From: a virus
DNA length: 43,721 bases
Virus record (IMG/VR): IMGVR_UViG_3300034198_007412
Span: 1 to 43,721 of that record
Direction: 5' to 3' (one strand)
Positions 19,945 through 29,548 of this stretch are shown here, one piece after another (position 1 is the stretch's first letter; every line of letters begins with the position of its first letter). The notes beneath the pieces are model-generated. The model saw nothing but the letters and a program-made list of their open reading frames with translations, had not been told where the DNA came from and searched no databases. Made by a program: the position numbers and the translations under genes.

Positions 19945-21033
19945 CTATACCGTACAATATTCAGTGATTACGCAATAGCCGCTACCGCCTGTGCCGCCAA
20001 CATTAGCAGAACCATTTGCCGCTGCACCAGAGCCACCTGAGCCTGAATTTGCCGCAGCATTTGCACCAGCAGCATTTGCTGTATACGGCTTACCACGACC
20101 ACCGCCGCCTAAAGAGCTATTACCACCACCACCAGATTGCTGAGTACTAGCATTGAAATCGCTGTTAAACCCATATGCGCCAGTAGCATTGATGTTGCCG
20201 CTGCTACCAACGCCGCCATCGCCGCCAAGTGCGCAAGTACCGCCACCAGTAGTATCGCCCGCGCCACCCGTTCCACCTGTAGCTTGCAAGATAGAGCCAA
20301 CACCTGTTGTCCCACCTGTCCCGCCTGTCCCGCCAGTATTGGCGCCAGCAGTCCCGCCAGCACCAATAGTAACGCTTTGTGATAAACCTACAGTTGCAGC
20401 AGAAACTATCTTTTTTGAATACCCGCCAGCACCGCCACCACCAGCCGAGTTACCAGCCGTGGACGTTACACCGCCACCACCGCCACCACCGCCCCACACT
20501 TCCATCACGCAATAAGACATGCCAGCAGATGGCGTATAAGTGCCAGAGCCAGTAAAGGTTTGTACGGCTACAGTTCTAATCCCAGCGGTTGCGCTATTAG
20601 AGCTAGCCCCTGTTACGCGCCCTTTTGCATCAACCGTAACCGTTGCCAATGCGTAAGTTCCGGCAGAAACAGCAGTATTTGCAAGAGTAAAAGCACCAGT
20701 TGTAGCAAGCGTTGCATCACCGCTTACAGTAAAGCCGCCAAAGCCACCAGAGTTATTGTATTGAATTTGGCCATTTGAACCACCAGCAATAGCACCACCA
20801 GCCGATACAATAGCGTCAACATAGCTCTTGGTTACGGCTTCCAATGCCGAAACAGGCACGCCACGCAATTGTAATGAACCCGTCATTGCTCCACCAGCAA
20901 TAGGCAGGTATTGTCCAGATACGTCAGCAGAAACTAACGCAAAGCTGTCAATAAGGTCGCCGTACTGAGTTTGCGTTGGGCGCAAACCAGATAAAAAGTA
21001 GCTTTTAAGTACTGTACGGCTTTTAGCTGTCAT
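19945..21033 (-). CDS. Tail fibre with glycine-rich adhesin domain
   Basis: 362 residues. The first 70 look like a virion-binding N-terminus (LKSYFLSGLRPTQTQYGDLIDS), then tail-fibre repeats (AMTGSLQLRGVPV, SYVDAIVSAGG), and residues about 175-355 are an extreme glycine-rich domain with runs of GGGGGG and TGGTGG. Such domains form polyglycine-II helix bundles in some phage adhesins (S16 gp38 type) and determine receptor choice. The host range determinant is probably here. Confidence 0.75.
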   Translation of the reverse strand: MTAKSRTVLKSYFLSGLRPTQTQYGDLIDSFALVSADVSGQYLPIAGGAMTGSLQLRGVPVSALEAVTKSYVDAIVSAGGAIAGGSNGQIQYNNSGGFGGFTVSGDATLATTGAFTLANTAVSAGTYALATVTVDAKGRVTGASSNSATAGIRTVAVQTFTGSGTYTPSAGMSYCVMEVWGGGGGGGGVTSTAGNSAGGGGAGGYSKKIVSAATVGLSQSVTIGAGGTAGANTGGTGGTGGTTGVGSILQATGGTGGAGDTTGGGTCALGGDGGVGSSGNINATGAYGFNSDFNASTQQSGGGGNSSLGGGGRGKPYTANAAGANAAANSGSGGSGAAANGSANVGGTGGSGYCVITEYCTV

Positions 21034-21039
21034 TGACGC

Positions 21040-21204
21040 TTATTTCTTTGTGTTTGGTGTTTCTGGGCAAGTACGGCATTTAAATGGCGTTTTGCACCCA
21101 TTTTCAGATTGCTTGGCAATAGTTGGCTTTACGGTATAGTTCGTTACCGCACCGCTTTTATTAGTTGATCCGTCATTTTGAGCCATGTCATAAATTGAGG
21201 GCAT
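21040..21204 (-). CDS. Small cysteine-containing protein
   Basis: 54 residues behind AAGGA. Soluble, with CKTPFKCRTC near the C-terminus (four-residue and two-residue cysteine spacing) that could bind zinc. It lies between the ejection and fibre genes; possibly a minor virion component. Confidence 0.5.
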   Translation of the reverse strand: MPSIYDMAQNDGSTNKSGAVTNYTVKPTIAKQSENGCKTPFKCRTCPETPNTKK

Positions 21205-21276
21205 ATCGCGTTTCCTTTATTGTGGTTAGTATATGTTCTATATTAAACGCTGTTGACGGTTTTGCCAAATCAGCGG

Positions 21277-22935
21277 TTAGGGTAATTTCTTTTGCGGATT
21301 AGACGCTATTCTTTTAGCGGTGCGGTTAGCAGCTCCTTTAATTAACGATTGATTACGGTTTATTACAGATTGCGCAGCACGATTTGCCCCTAGCACACCT
21401 ATCATAGATGGGATTGTGGCGGGGTTAGCAAGAGCGCCCGTTGCCCCAACTAAATAAGCTCCTTTTTGAAGCGTATCTGACCCTCCTAGTTCTGGTAACA
21501 ACTCAAACCCAATTCTTGCCAATTCACCTATGTCACCCGCTTTACCGCGAGTGAATTGTCTGCCATAAATTTTACTAACTCGGCTCTGAAGGGCTGATGG
21601 GCTAATATTTCCGCTTTTAGCCTTTGCTGCCAATGGTTCTAATACAAGCAAATTCTTGTATTGCTGTTTTGCTTTGGAAAGTGCGCCTGATGCAACATCA
21701 TCGCCTGCTGTCATTACGTCTACAATATTGTTTTCTAAATCATGCAAAAGGTTTCTAGCCTCATCATTATTAGACTTACGCGCCAGCCTATTTGCTTCTT
21801 TGCGAAATATCGCTAGTGTTTCTCCTTTGATCTTACCATCTTTAGCATTGTCAAAAATGCGGTTAAGCACTTTCTCAAACCCTGCAATAGTTTCTTTAGG
21901 AATACCAGTACTCGCGGCATCATCAAGGATAGATGCGGCACCATCTAAAAATTCATTATTTAAATTAAATGTTTTTCCTGCCCCAAGTTTGTCAAATTCT
22001 TTTCCTACACGAGTAAATAAATTATCCATTAACTCTGGGGTAAATTTATCAGCACGCCCACCTGTAGTTTCTATTAACCCACGATTAAACGCTTTAAGTT
22101 GGGTATCACGGAATTTAGATTCTCCAGAAAAAGGGAGTTCTTTGCTAACCTTTTGAAAATTCTTAATTGCATTACCTTCTGCTACTTGATTTAATGCAAC
22201 GGGGATTTTAAATTTTTGCGCTAATTGCACAACAGGCAATAATCCCTCCTGAATAGTTGGGGTAACAGCATTGGCTCCGGCTTTTACTGCTGCACCACCC
22301 GCGCCAATTGCAACAGGAAGGGCGGCACCAATAGCAGCGCCAGTAGCAGCGCCTTCGAGCCTATTTCCTTCGTCTGCTGTCCCAGCCCCATAAATCCCAC
22401 CGGACGCTGCACCCGCAAGAGAAGCTTTACCAATACGCGCCGCCGTGTTGCCAGTGCGAATGCTATTAGCAGCAGCGGTTCCTGCTTTAGTCGTTGCTCC
22501 TGCTCCACCTGTTAAAAGCCCCCCAGCCAAATTAGAAACGATTGAAGTAACTGGATTCTGGTCAAATTCCGCCGCCATACGGTCTTTTGACATACCCCTA
22601 GCATTTTTTAACATTGAATCATAAGATTCACCTGTATAAAGAGATGCAATGCCAGCGCCAATTCTATCTGTAAGTTCGTCAGCAAAACCAAATGTAGCGC
22701 CTTGCAAACCTTGATCTAATGCAGTTCTACCTATGCCAACTTCATCTGCCTGCTGTTTGTTTGGTTTATTTTGAGAATAATACGCATCTAGCTCTGCCAT
22801 GCGCTCAGGTGTCATTGCTTTTAATTGCTGAGGTTGCGTTAATTGCGTTAAATAGTCAGAATCACCCCCGTTTTGCGTTGAAGCAGCAGCATAAAACTGG
22901 TCTAGTTCAGCCATTCTTTCAGGAGTAAGCGCCAT
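21277..22935 (-). CDS. Probable internal ejection protein, large
   Basis: 552 residues, Ala/Gly-rich and helical, with an N-terminal duplicated motif: ALTPERMAELDQFY and AMTPERMAELDAYY, about 40 residues apart. Long Ala/Gly-rich stretches (about 100-225) and charged helices afterwards are typical of internal virion proteins that are ejected into the host during infection (P22 gp16/gp20-like position). No peptidoglycan-hydrolase motif seen. Adjacent to two further likely internal proteins. Confidence 0.6.
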   Translation of the reverse strand: MALTPERMAELDQFYAAASTQNGGDSDYLTQLTQPQQLKAMTPERMAELDAYYSQNKPNKQQADEVGIGRTALDQGLQGATFGFADELTDRIGAGIASLYTGESYDSMLKNARGMSKDRMAAEFDQNPVTSIVSNLAGGLLTGGAGATTKAGTAAANSIRTGNTAARIGKASLAGAASGGIYGAGTADEGNRLEGAATGAAIGAALPVAIGAGGAAVKAGANAVTPTIQEGLLPVVQLAQKFKIPVALNQVAEGNAIKNFQKVSKELPFSGESKFRDTQLKAFNRGLIETTGGRADKFTPELMDNLFTRVGKEFDKLGAGKTFNLNNEFLDGAASILDDAASTGIPKETIAGFEKVLNRIFDNAKDGKIKGETLAIFRKEANRLARKSNNDEARNLLHDLENNIVDVMTAGDDVASGALSKAKQQYKNLLVLEPLAAKAKSGNISPSALQSRVSKIYGRQFTRGKAGDIGELARIGFELLPELGGSDTLQKGAYLVGATGALANPATIPSMIGVLGANRAAQSVINRNQSLIKGAANRTAKRIASNPQKKLP

Positions 22936-24074
22936 TATAGCCCCTTCAAGCGGCGATATTCCGCCTCTTCTTCTGGAGTGGGGGGTGCAATATTTTTACC
23001 CGTCATAATTGCAGGTTTTACGTTATAACCAGATGTATCTAGCGGTTCGCGTCCGTAATTTGCACGCAGTTCATTAATGTTCATTTTGTGCAACTCGGCA
23101 GCGCGGCGGTTAATTTGCTGCACCTCATCAAGCCTTTGTTTTACAAGTTCTTCATCGTTTAAATTAGTAAGAATTTCATTCCATGCTCTTTGTGAATCAC
23201 CTTCAGTTTGAACGCCCTTGTTCAACCTTAAAGAATCATTACGGAGTTTTTCAAGCGTGTTTTTAAATGTGGCAAAGTTACGGCTTTCTTCATTACTAAT
23301 ACCCGCGTAATTCATTGCAGCATTAATAGGATTAGCTAACGGGCCTAATACAAGCTTACCATTTTTAACTTGTGCAATAACCTGCCCTAAATCAGCATCT
23401 ATAGAATTGGCAGTACCAATAGCATCAAGACCTTCTTGTTGAAGCTTCACAGCACCAACAGGCATAGGCTTGTCAGCACCAACAGCACTAGATCCGGCGC
23501 CAGCACCTGCATTTCTTTTTGCAACTAAAGAATTATTAGCATTAATCATTGAACGCTTATAATCGTTGTCTAATTGCTGCTTCTCGTTAGCCATTTTCAA
23601 ATCAGGGCTTTCATAGCCCATCTTTTTCTTAATACCAGCAAGTTTTGTCATTAACTGGTAAGAATTAGACGGGTCAATTGGGTCAGGGTCAGCATGTAGC
23701 GCCTCTAAGAACATTGCCTTGCCATCAGGGTCATTTCCAGTAAACAACGTCAGTTTATCATCCAGCGCCTTTGCTTGCGCATCACCCATTTTTAGCTTGG
23801 CATCGTAGGCTTGCAGTAGCATCTTCTGCTGGTTTAGCTCTTGGTTTTGTTGGTTGGCTTGATATTCTTGCGCTTTACTAGCAAAGTCACCACCCCTACC
23901 GTTACCGGGGTCGTAAGAAGAATAGGCTAGTGCATTGAGCAGGTTTACAGGCAATTGTGAAGCCTGTGACACAATCGGGGAGGACACAACGGGCGTAGAT
24001 TGACGGCGCAATATATCAGTAATGCGGTCAACGCCCTGAGTCATGTCCTGATAGTTTGTGTTATCTTCAATCAT
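22935..24074 (-). CDS. Probable internal/ejection protein
   Basis: 379 residues, helical, Gln/Asn/Lys-rich, with a central coiled coil (about 75-185) and a proline-containing tail (IAPPTPEEEAEYRRL). No enzyme motif. TAATG overlap with the large ejection protein and position after the nozzle gene fit internal virion proteins of podoviruses. Confidence 0.55.
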   Translation of the reverse strand: MIEDNTNYQDMTQGVDRITDILRRQSTPVVSSPIVSQASQLPVNLLNALAYSSYDPGNGRGGDFASKAQEYQANQQNQELNQQKMLLQAYDAKLKMGDAQAKALDDKLTLFTGNDPDGKAMFLEALHADPDPIDPSNSYQLMTKLAGIKKKMGYESPDLKMANEKQQLDNDYKRSMINANNSLVAKRNAGAGAGSSAVGADKPMPVGAVKLQQEGLDAIGTANSIDADLGQVIAQVKNGKLVLGPLANPINAAMNYAGISNEESRNFATFKNTLEKLRNDSLRLNKGVQTEGDSQRAWNEILTNLNDEELVKQRLDEVQQINRRAAELHKMNINELRANYGREPLDTSGYNVKPAIMTGKNIAPPTPEEEAEYRRLKGL

Positions 24075-24075
24075 T

Positions 24076-24711
24076 TTAACTTAACCAAGGTAATTGGGAT
24101 GGGCCATATTGCGCAGAATTATAAGCCATTGGGCTAGTTGCCTGTGAAGGTGAAAGCATTTGCAAAAGTTGTTGCAAACCACCCCCTAATTGAGCGTAAC
24201 CACCTTTTGTCTGGAAGTTTGCCGCATCTGTCATTTTGTTTGTATTTTGCGCAGTAATACGCGCTTGCTCCATAGGTGCAAATCCCTTTAGCGCGTTCGC
24301 GGTATTGTAAATATCACTTCTAGCTTGAGTTCGGGCGTTATCGGCAATTGCAGTTTGCCCGCGAGTCAATAAGTAATTTACTGTTTCATCAGCGCGTTCT
24401 GGGCTAAAGAATGGGTTATTTAGCCCCCTTGCTTGGCCGCGTGCGCCTAACATTTGCATTTTCTTCAATTGCATCAGCATGTCTTGCATACCCTTTTGCA
24501 TATTGATGTCAGCATTTTGTTTAACAAGGGAATTATTAGGATCTAGCAAGGCTTGGAACAATGAATTAGCCTGCGCCTCGGATGGCGTAGGGCCGTAATT
24601 TAATTTAGGTTTTCCCACGCCCAAAGCATTTAAAAGGCTGCCAATGCCAGATATGCCACCAGCAATACCGCTTGCTCCACCCATGCTACTTAAAAAATCT
24701 AACGCCATCAC
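24076..24711 (-). CDS. Probable internal/ejection protein
   Basis: 211 residues. Glycine-rich hydrophobic N-terminus (GGASGIAGGISGIGSLLNALG, a possible membrane-penetrating segment), then a methionine- and glutamine-rich helix (MQKGMQDMLMQLKKMQML). Such N-termini occur in ejected proteins that insert into host membranes. Overlaps the nozzle gene by 4 bases. Confidence 0.55.
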   Translation of the reverse strand: MMALDFLSSMGGASGIAGGISGIGSLLNALGVGKPKLNYGPTPSEAQANSLFQALLDPNNSLVKQNADINMQKGMQDMLMQLKKMQMLGARGQARGLNNPFFSPERADETVNYLLTRGQTAIADNARTQARSDIYNTANALKGFAPMEQARITAQNTNKMTDAANFQTKGGYAQLGGGLQQLLQMLSPSQATSPMAYNSAQYGPSQLPWLS

Positions 24712-26729
24712 ACTTTCCCCAAGATATTTCCATAAACATAAAAACCTGTAATAATATCTGGGCCAATCGTAGTGTCTGTATCAATGCGTATTTTGAACTG
24801 TTCGCCCTTCCATCTAAGCGGGTATTTCTCATAGAAAATACTTTGTCCACCTAACGAAGTAGCGGTAATAGTATCTGTAGTAGAATTATTATAACTTCCT
24901 GTTGCAGTTATAGTATAATTGATAATTTGATTAGTTTCAAATACGGGCTTGATATAGGTGCCGGACTTGGTTTGCGTGCCCTCCTGAGCCTCACTAAGCT
25001 TCAAAAAGCCCGTTTCTAGGCTAGTTGGGATGCTATCACCATCATCATCATACCCACCGTGGTCAAACTCATATACCTTACCACCCGCACCACCGCACAG
25101 CAAATCACCATTACGCCGCAGATAATAGACCTTTTGCTGAACAAATTTACCAGTGAATTTACTAAACGAGCCATACGGAGTTTGTGTAATCTGCCCCTTA
25201 TCGTAATACGGCGTATAGTTGTAATTGTACATTACATCACCAACTTTGAACAAAAGCCAATTACGGCGCGGATAATGAATAGTTTGAATTTCATCCGGCG
25301 TTCCAGCGTCAATCTCGTCAACAATAAGCCTTGCTAACTCGCTTTTAATAACTTCAGAAATGTTGGTAGTTTGGAATGTATTGGCGTTAAAGTTTGCGTT
25401 AAAATTACGCAGCCCGTCATTGGCGCTAAACACACAAGCGCCACCAATAGATTCAACACCAAAGCGGCTTACGCTACCTTGTGGAAACAAGCCAATAGGA
25501 GCAAAATCAAGCCCTGAGTTAATAGCAGCACCAGATGTCCTTACCGTTTGCGTGCCAATATCTGCATAAACGTTACGCTGGCCTGCGGCAATAAGGTATT
25601 GTTGAAAGGTCTTTAAGCACAAAAGAATCTCGGATTGCGGCTGCTTGGAATCATAATACAGCGTAGCTGATTCCAACGTGTTCTGGTTTGTTGTAAAATC
25701 TTGTGGGTCTGCTGGCCCTGATATGCGTACTTGCCCTTGGTTACGAGCATCAATGAGATAAAGGCTACCGTAATGCACATGCGGCCATGTAGAGATTGGC
25801 ATGGCAGATTTATGGAATGTAACCGAATCATTTGCAGCTTGCGCAGTAATGGCAGTAACATTAAGATTTGCAGATACAGCCGTGATAGTTGTCAGCGCGT
25901 TTCTGGTTGTGTTATAGATCATATCGCCAACTTTGACTTCTGTAGTAGAGAAATCAACGCCAGATACCCTAACTTGTGTCGTTGAGCTTCCAGATGTCAG
26001 CGTAGCAAAGTTATCCGCGCCGGACGGTGTAGGAATGATGTTTAGCGCAACATAATCCAAAACCTCATATTGGTCGCCGGATTGTTGGTTCCCAGTTGCA
26101 AACCCAATTCCAGTAGCAGCAGAACCAATAGTAGACATTGACAAGTTTGTTGCGCCAACAGAGGTCACAATACCGTATGCGTTTCGAGTATTATTATAAA
26201 CAATGTCGTTATTGGTAACAAAAGTAGCTAACCAAGAAGTGACTTGCGCATCTGTTAGTGAAGTTGAATTGGTCTGCGTGCTTGATGCTGTGCCTGATTC
26301 AACAATAGCCTTTAGCTCTTTGAAGGTATTGCCGCCATCATCGGTATAAAAATTTCTGTCAACACCATTAACAAATATAAGTTTACCTGCCATTTGTACT
26401 GACAAAAGCCGCGCTGACGAATCTTTACCCGACAAAACTGAAGTCCATGCTTCCGTATTAGTATCGTATTTATAAATAACGCCAGCAGCGCTGCAAAATA
26501 GGGTTATATTACCGACTCTATCAACAAATTCGTGGATTCCTGTGATGGTTGGATTACCCGGTATATTAGAGCCAAGCTGTCGCATCCCTTGCCGCTTTTC
26601 AGCATCACCACGGATATTAATGGTACGATTAACAAGCGTTCTGGAATACTCAATAGGCGTTTGGGCAAGAGAAAATTCTGTTGCAAGGCCAAATTTACCG
26701 GGTAAGTATTTTGTTTGGATAATTGTCAT
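24708..26729 (-). CDS. Tail nozzle/stabilisation protein (P22 gp10-like)
   Basis: 673 residues. Starts with KYLPGKFGLATEFSLAQTPI, a conserved type of opening of this podoviral family; body is beta-rich with repeated Val/Thr blocks and aromatic end (YEKYPLRWKGEQFKIRI). The position after the adaptor and before the ejection proteins matches the short-tail nozzle (P22 gp10; T7 gp12 counterpart). It closes the tail tube. Confidence 0.65.
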   Translation of the reverse strand: MTIIQTKYLPGKFGLATEFSLAQTPIEYSRTLVNRTINIRGDAEKRQGMRQLGSNIPGNPTITGIHEFVDRVGNITLFCSAAGVIYKYDTNTEAWTSVLSGKDSSARLLSVQMAGKLIFVNGVDRNFYTDDGGNTFKELKAIVESGTASSTQTNSTSLTDAQVTSWLATFVTNNDIVYNNTRNAYGIVTSVGATNLSMSTIGSAATGIGFATGNQQSGDQYEVLDYVALNIIPTPSGADNFATLTSGSSTTQVRVSGVDFSTTEVKVGDMIYNTTRNALTTITAVSANLNVTAITAQAANDSVTFHKSAMPISTWPHVHYGSLYLIDARNQGQVRISGPADPQDFTTNQNTLESATLYYDSKQPQSEILLCLKTFQQYLIAAGQRNVYADIGTQTVRTSGAAINSGLDFAPIGLFPQGSVSRFGVESIGGACVFSANDGLRNFNANFNANTFQTTNISEVIKSELARLIVDEIDAGTPDEIQTIHYPRRNWLLFKVGDVMYNYNYTPYYDKGQITQTPYGSFSKFTGKFVQQKVYYLRRNGDLLCGGAGGKVYEFDHGGYDDDGDSIPTSLETGFLKLSEAQEGTQTKSGTYIKPVFETNQIINYTITATGSYNNSTTDTITATSLGGQSIFYEKYPLRWKGEQFKIRIDTDTTIGPDIITGFYVYGNILGKV

Positions 26730-27424
26730 CTACGACCACGACCCGGACGAAAAAATACCGTAGAGCCGCTATCGCCGTTATAGCGGTTAAACGACTCATA
26801 TAACATATCATCATATACTTTTTTAACAGACTGATACCTTGCAGAAGGCTCTCCATCGGATTCATCAAGTACAGTTTTTACCACAAGCCCTTGCACAAGC
26901 AATTTTCCGGGGAATGGAGGAACTAATGTAGATTGAGCCGTAGTAATAAACGGCGGTTTTGAATATGCAAGAACGTTGAATGTTAGCCCGTCTTGCGCAG
27001 AAATAGGAACAGGCGATACGCTAATGTATGGGTTGCCATTTGAGTCAACACCTTTTACAGCCCATTGTGACGGCCTGCCCCATTGACCGCTACGTTGCAA
27101 CCTGCGGATAGTATCTAATGTTACCATGCGCATTTCACCTGCTTGGTTATCAAATACTACTTCATGAATGTTTTGAATAACAGGATATGCAGAAACGTTA
27201 ATGGAATAATCAGCAACAGACGATTGCGCGGTAACGGTAATTGAAACTAGCGACTCTTGCCAGTTGCCGTAATCAGATACCTCGGATACAACGTCATTAA
27301 GATACGCAAGCTTTGTAAGGGCATCCTTATCTTCATCAAGCGCAGTCACAGGGTTAATTTTTGATTTCCTGCGAACTTCATTGATAATATCGATAGCCAT
27401 CATGCGCTGGTCAGATAATGACAT
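26726..27424 (-). CDS. Tail adaptor protein (P22 gp4/T7 gp11-like)
   Basis: 232 residues: an N-terminal helical bundle (RMMAIDIINEVRRKSKINP, LTKLAYLNDVVSEVSDYG) and a beta-rich rest (VFDNQAGEMRMVTLDTIRRL, ISVSPVPISAQDGLTFNVLAYS), as in head-completion adaptors of short-tailed phages. It would connect the portal ring to the nozzle. Overlaps the nozzle gene by 4 bases. Confidence 0.65.
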   Translation of the reverse strand: MSLSDQRMMAIDIINEVRRKSKINPVTALDEDKDALTKLAYLNDVVSEVSDYGNWQESLVSITVTAQSSVADYSINVSAYPVIQNIHEVVFDNQAGEMRMVTLDTIRRLQRSGQWGRPSQWAVKGVDSNGNPYISVSPVPISAQDGLTFNVLAYSKPPFITTAQSTLVPPFPGKLLVQGLVVKTVLDESDGEPSARYQSVKKVYDDMLYESFNRYNGDSGSTVFFRPGRGRR

Positions 27425-27430
27425 AAAACC

Positions 27431-27772
27431 TCAAAACACAAATAAATCATATTCGATTGTAGCATCGCCAACACCGGGGCGGTAAATATGCAAAGCAGGG
27501 CCATCAGCGGTAGGGACATCGGTTTCACCAACGGTAAATCCAACAACGGACTCCGTGAGGTCGTAACTGCGGAATGGTTGCGATGTGGGATATACTGGGT
27601 ATGGGTCTTCTAATGCTTTTACAAAATCCTGAGGATGCGCTTTATCACATTGCGACTTGAGTTTAAGTACGCCGTAATAGTCGTAAGCGACTTTGCTACC
27701 ATAGGTAGTAAAACCGCTTTCCTCGTCTTTTACGAGCCAATCACCACTTTTCCAGCCTTTGCGACGAGCCAT
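27431..27772 (-). CDS. Small structural protein, neck region
   Basis: 113 residues, mixed charge, with an N-terminal KRK-rich segment (MARRKGWKSGDWLVK). Position between capsid proteins and adaptor suggests a neck component. No family recognised. Confidence 0.5.
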   Translation of the reverse strand: MARRKGWKSGDWLVKDEESGFTTYGSKVAYDYYGVLKLKSQCDKAHPQDFVKALEDPYPVYPTSQPFRSYDLTESVVGFTVGETDVPTADGPALHIYRPGVGDATIEYDLFVF

Positions 27773-27793
27773 TTAACATCCATTAGCCCCTTA

Positions 27794-28144
27794 TTATGGT
27801 GGGCCAGCTTGAATTACAGTCATTGTAGCTTGTGCAGATGCAGCCGCGTATAGTTTTAATCGAATTGCCGTAGGTGGGAAAGCATAGTTAGTATCACCTG
27901 CTACCATAGCCGAAGTAAGAACAGAGTTATCACGCCATGTTCCTATAGCTGGATTGCTAAGGTTAATGGTAAATGGATCATCAAAAGTATGCTGCACTGA
28001 ATAAATTGCCGAAGTTGCGCCAAAATCAAGACTTACACCAATAGCAATATCACACGGGTTACTGTAAGTATCTACAACGAAAGCCCTGCTATATGTGAAC
28101 CCACCAGCAGACGCCACAACTGGAAATGTAAACCTACGAGCCAT
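27794..28144 (-). CDS. Small virion protein
   Basis: 116 residues, beta-rich (VVASAGGFTYSRAFVVDTYS), Ala/Thr-rich end, in the capsid neighbourhood. Could be a decoration or neck protein. The next protein (28145-28573) has the same overall character, suggesting a paired set. Confidence 0.5.
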   Translation of the reverse strand: MARRFTFPVVASAGGFTYSRAFVVDTYSNPCDIAIGVSLDFGATSAIYSVQHTFDDPFTINLSNPAIGTWRDNSVLTSAMVAGDTNYAFPPTAIRLKLYAAASAQATMTVIQAGPP

Positions 28145-28573
28145 TTACGCTACCGTGATGTATTCGATAAATGCACGAACACCGCCTTGAGTAAAGGTAG
28201 TGGTAGATACAGCCGATACAACAACTACAATTGTGCCGCCTGCGTCAAAATCCACGCCAGCAGAAACCGAAGCAGTACGAAGTGCACCCAATGCCGATAC
28301 GGCAATGACGCCATAACGGGTTACATCGGCAGAATTTCCCCAGCTCACCAAAGCAGCCGATACGTCAGCGGCAAAAGCAGAAGTTGGCAATGCGCGAAGA
28401 CCAGTCAAAGTAGAAAATGGCGGCAACGTTACAATGGCGCGGCGAGAGTTACCACCAGTAGCACCAAGAGAAAGCACTTTGCTTGAATGTACAAAGCCGC
28501 TGGTTTCTGTTTGGCTGTTGCCAGTATCACCATTTGCGCCTTGCGTTTTAAGAGGTACTTGGAAAGTTGTCAT
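28145..28573 (-). CDS. Small virion protein, capsid-adjacent
   Basis: 142 residues, beta-rich and Ala/Thr/Val-rich (SGVDFDAGGTIVVVVSAVS and the like), with a glycine-rich N-terminus. First gene after the capsid gene, separated from it by a strong hairpin (28594-28616). Likely a minor structural or decoration protein. Confidence 0.5.
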   Translation of the reverse strand: MTTFQVPLKTQGANGDTGNSQTETSGFVHSSKVLSLGATGGNSRRAIVTLPPFSTLTGLRALPTSAFAADVSAALVSWGNSADVTRYGVIAVSALGALRTASVSAGVDFDAGGTIVVVVSAVSTTTFTQGGVRAFIEYITVA

Positions 28574-28593
28574 AGTATATTCCTTAAAGAAGT

Positions 28594-28616
28594 GGGAGGG
28601 GTATTTATCCCCTCCC
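28594..28616 (-). terminator. Hairpin after the major capsid gene
   Basis: GGGAGGGG (28616-28609 in the transcript) pairs perfectly with CCCCTCCC (28601-28594) around a 7-base loop, followed by ACTTCTTT. It begins 9 bases after the capsid stop codon. A partial terminator or 3' stabiliser here would raise capsid relative to downstream genes, as in T7 after gene 10. Confidence 0.6.
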
Positions 28617-28624
28617 TATTTAAC

Positions 28625-29536
28625 TTATGCGCCCGGTGAGCCGTAGCAACCGCGCCAGTCAGTAAATCCAGTATCAAAACGCATACTGGTTACGATGGCA
28701 AGGTTCTGCGTGCTAATATCATTATCACGTTGAATGTCAGCTTCACGGCGAGTGTAGAAAGTCAGGCCATTCTGCGCGTTTGTTTTGAGGAACCACGCAT
28801 CTTGGTCAGTAAGGTAGTTAGTGACAACCAAATCAAGGTTAAGATTTGCAATCACGTTGATGTCGTTATCGGCAGCGCCAACCTTGTATTTTGTTTCCAA
28901 AATCTTGGTTGCGTTGAAGTAGTCCGAACGGCTTACAATCAGCGTTTTTGCAGCAAAATTCATGCGCTGGTTATTCTCGTCACGAAAATCCATGATCTGA
29001 ATAATTGCAGCCTCAAGAGAGGTTTGCGTTAAATCCGCTGCGGTTGCAGGGGTGTTTGACTGAGTGCCACCACCGTTACCCGCATTAGGGTGAACGGTAG
29101 AGAACAAAGGCTGACCATCTGCGCCTACAACAGCGGCATCAAAACCATTGTTAAGAACGGCAGTTGCCTGTGTTTCCTGAGTGCGAACCATTGCTTCTGC
29201 AAGCAACTGCGGAATTTTGTTGATGATGTTATATTGGTCATCTTCAATCATTTCGCGGGTTACGATAGCACCAAGACCATAGGTTGTATGGTTGTACTCT
29301 TTTTGATAGCCCTGAGTCATACGAGCAAAATCAACCGAATCGCCTTCATCCTTAACAGATGCAAGAGCAAAACCAGACATGCCCTGTTCTTTCTCAAAGC
29401 GTTTATCCGATTTTTTCATTTCCATGAATTTCGGATACATTTTTTCGTAATTTTCGTAACTTAAACCCCAGATTGCAGCAAGCCCCGGATAGAGTAACTC
29501 AGGAGCAAACCCTGTAGTATGAACAAAACCTTGCAT
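28625..29536 (-). CDS. Major capsid protein, HK97-like fold
   Basis: 303 residues. The pattern (N-terminal helices then a long beta region with SFDTGFTDWRG-like end and LIVSRSDYFNATKIL) is that of phage major head proteins. FAAKTLIVSRSDYFNATKIL resembles the E-loop and P-domain of such proteins. It follows scaffold and decoration genes, the usual head order, and is followed by a terminator-like hairpin. It should form the icosahedral shell with the phage GroES helping folding. Confidence 0.75.
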   Translation of the reverse strand: MQGFVHTTGFAPELLYPGLAAIWGLSYENYEKMYPKFMEMKKSDKRFEKEQGMSGFALASVKDEGDSVDFARMTQGYQKEYNHTTYGLGAIVTREMIEDDQYNIINKIPQLLAEAMVRTQETQATAVLNNGFDAAVVGADGQPLFSTVHPNAGNGGGTQSNTPATAADLTQTSLEAAIIQIMDFRDENNQRMNFAAKTLIVSRSDYFNATKILETKYKVGAADNDINVIANLNLDLVVTNYLTDQDAWFLKTNAQNGLTFYTRREADIQRDNDISTQNLAIVTSMRFDTGFTDWRGCYGSPGA

Positions 29537-29548
29537 ATAATTAGCTCC

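Noticed and set aside
21656-22156. 166-codon open frame antisense to the large ejection protein
   Set aside because: Composition is the mirror of the Ala/Leu-rich real gene and it breaks the leftward operon; a shadow frame.
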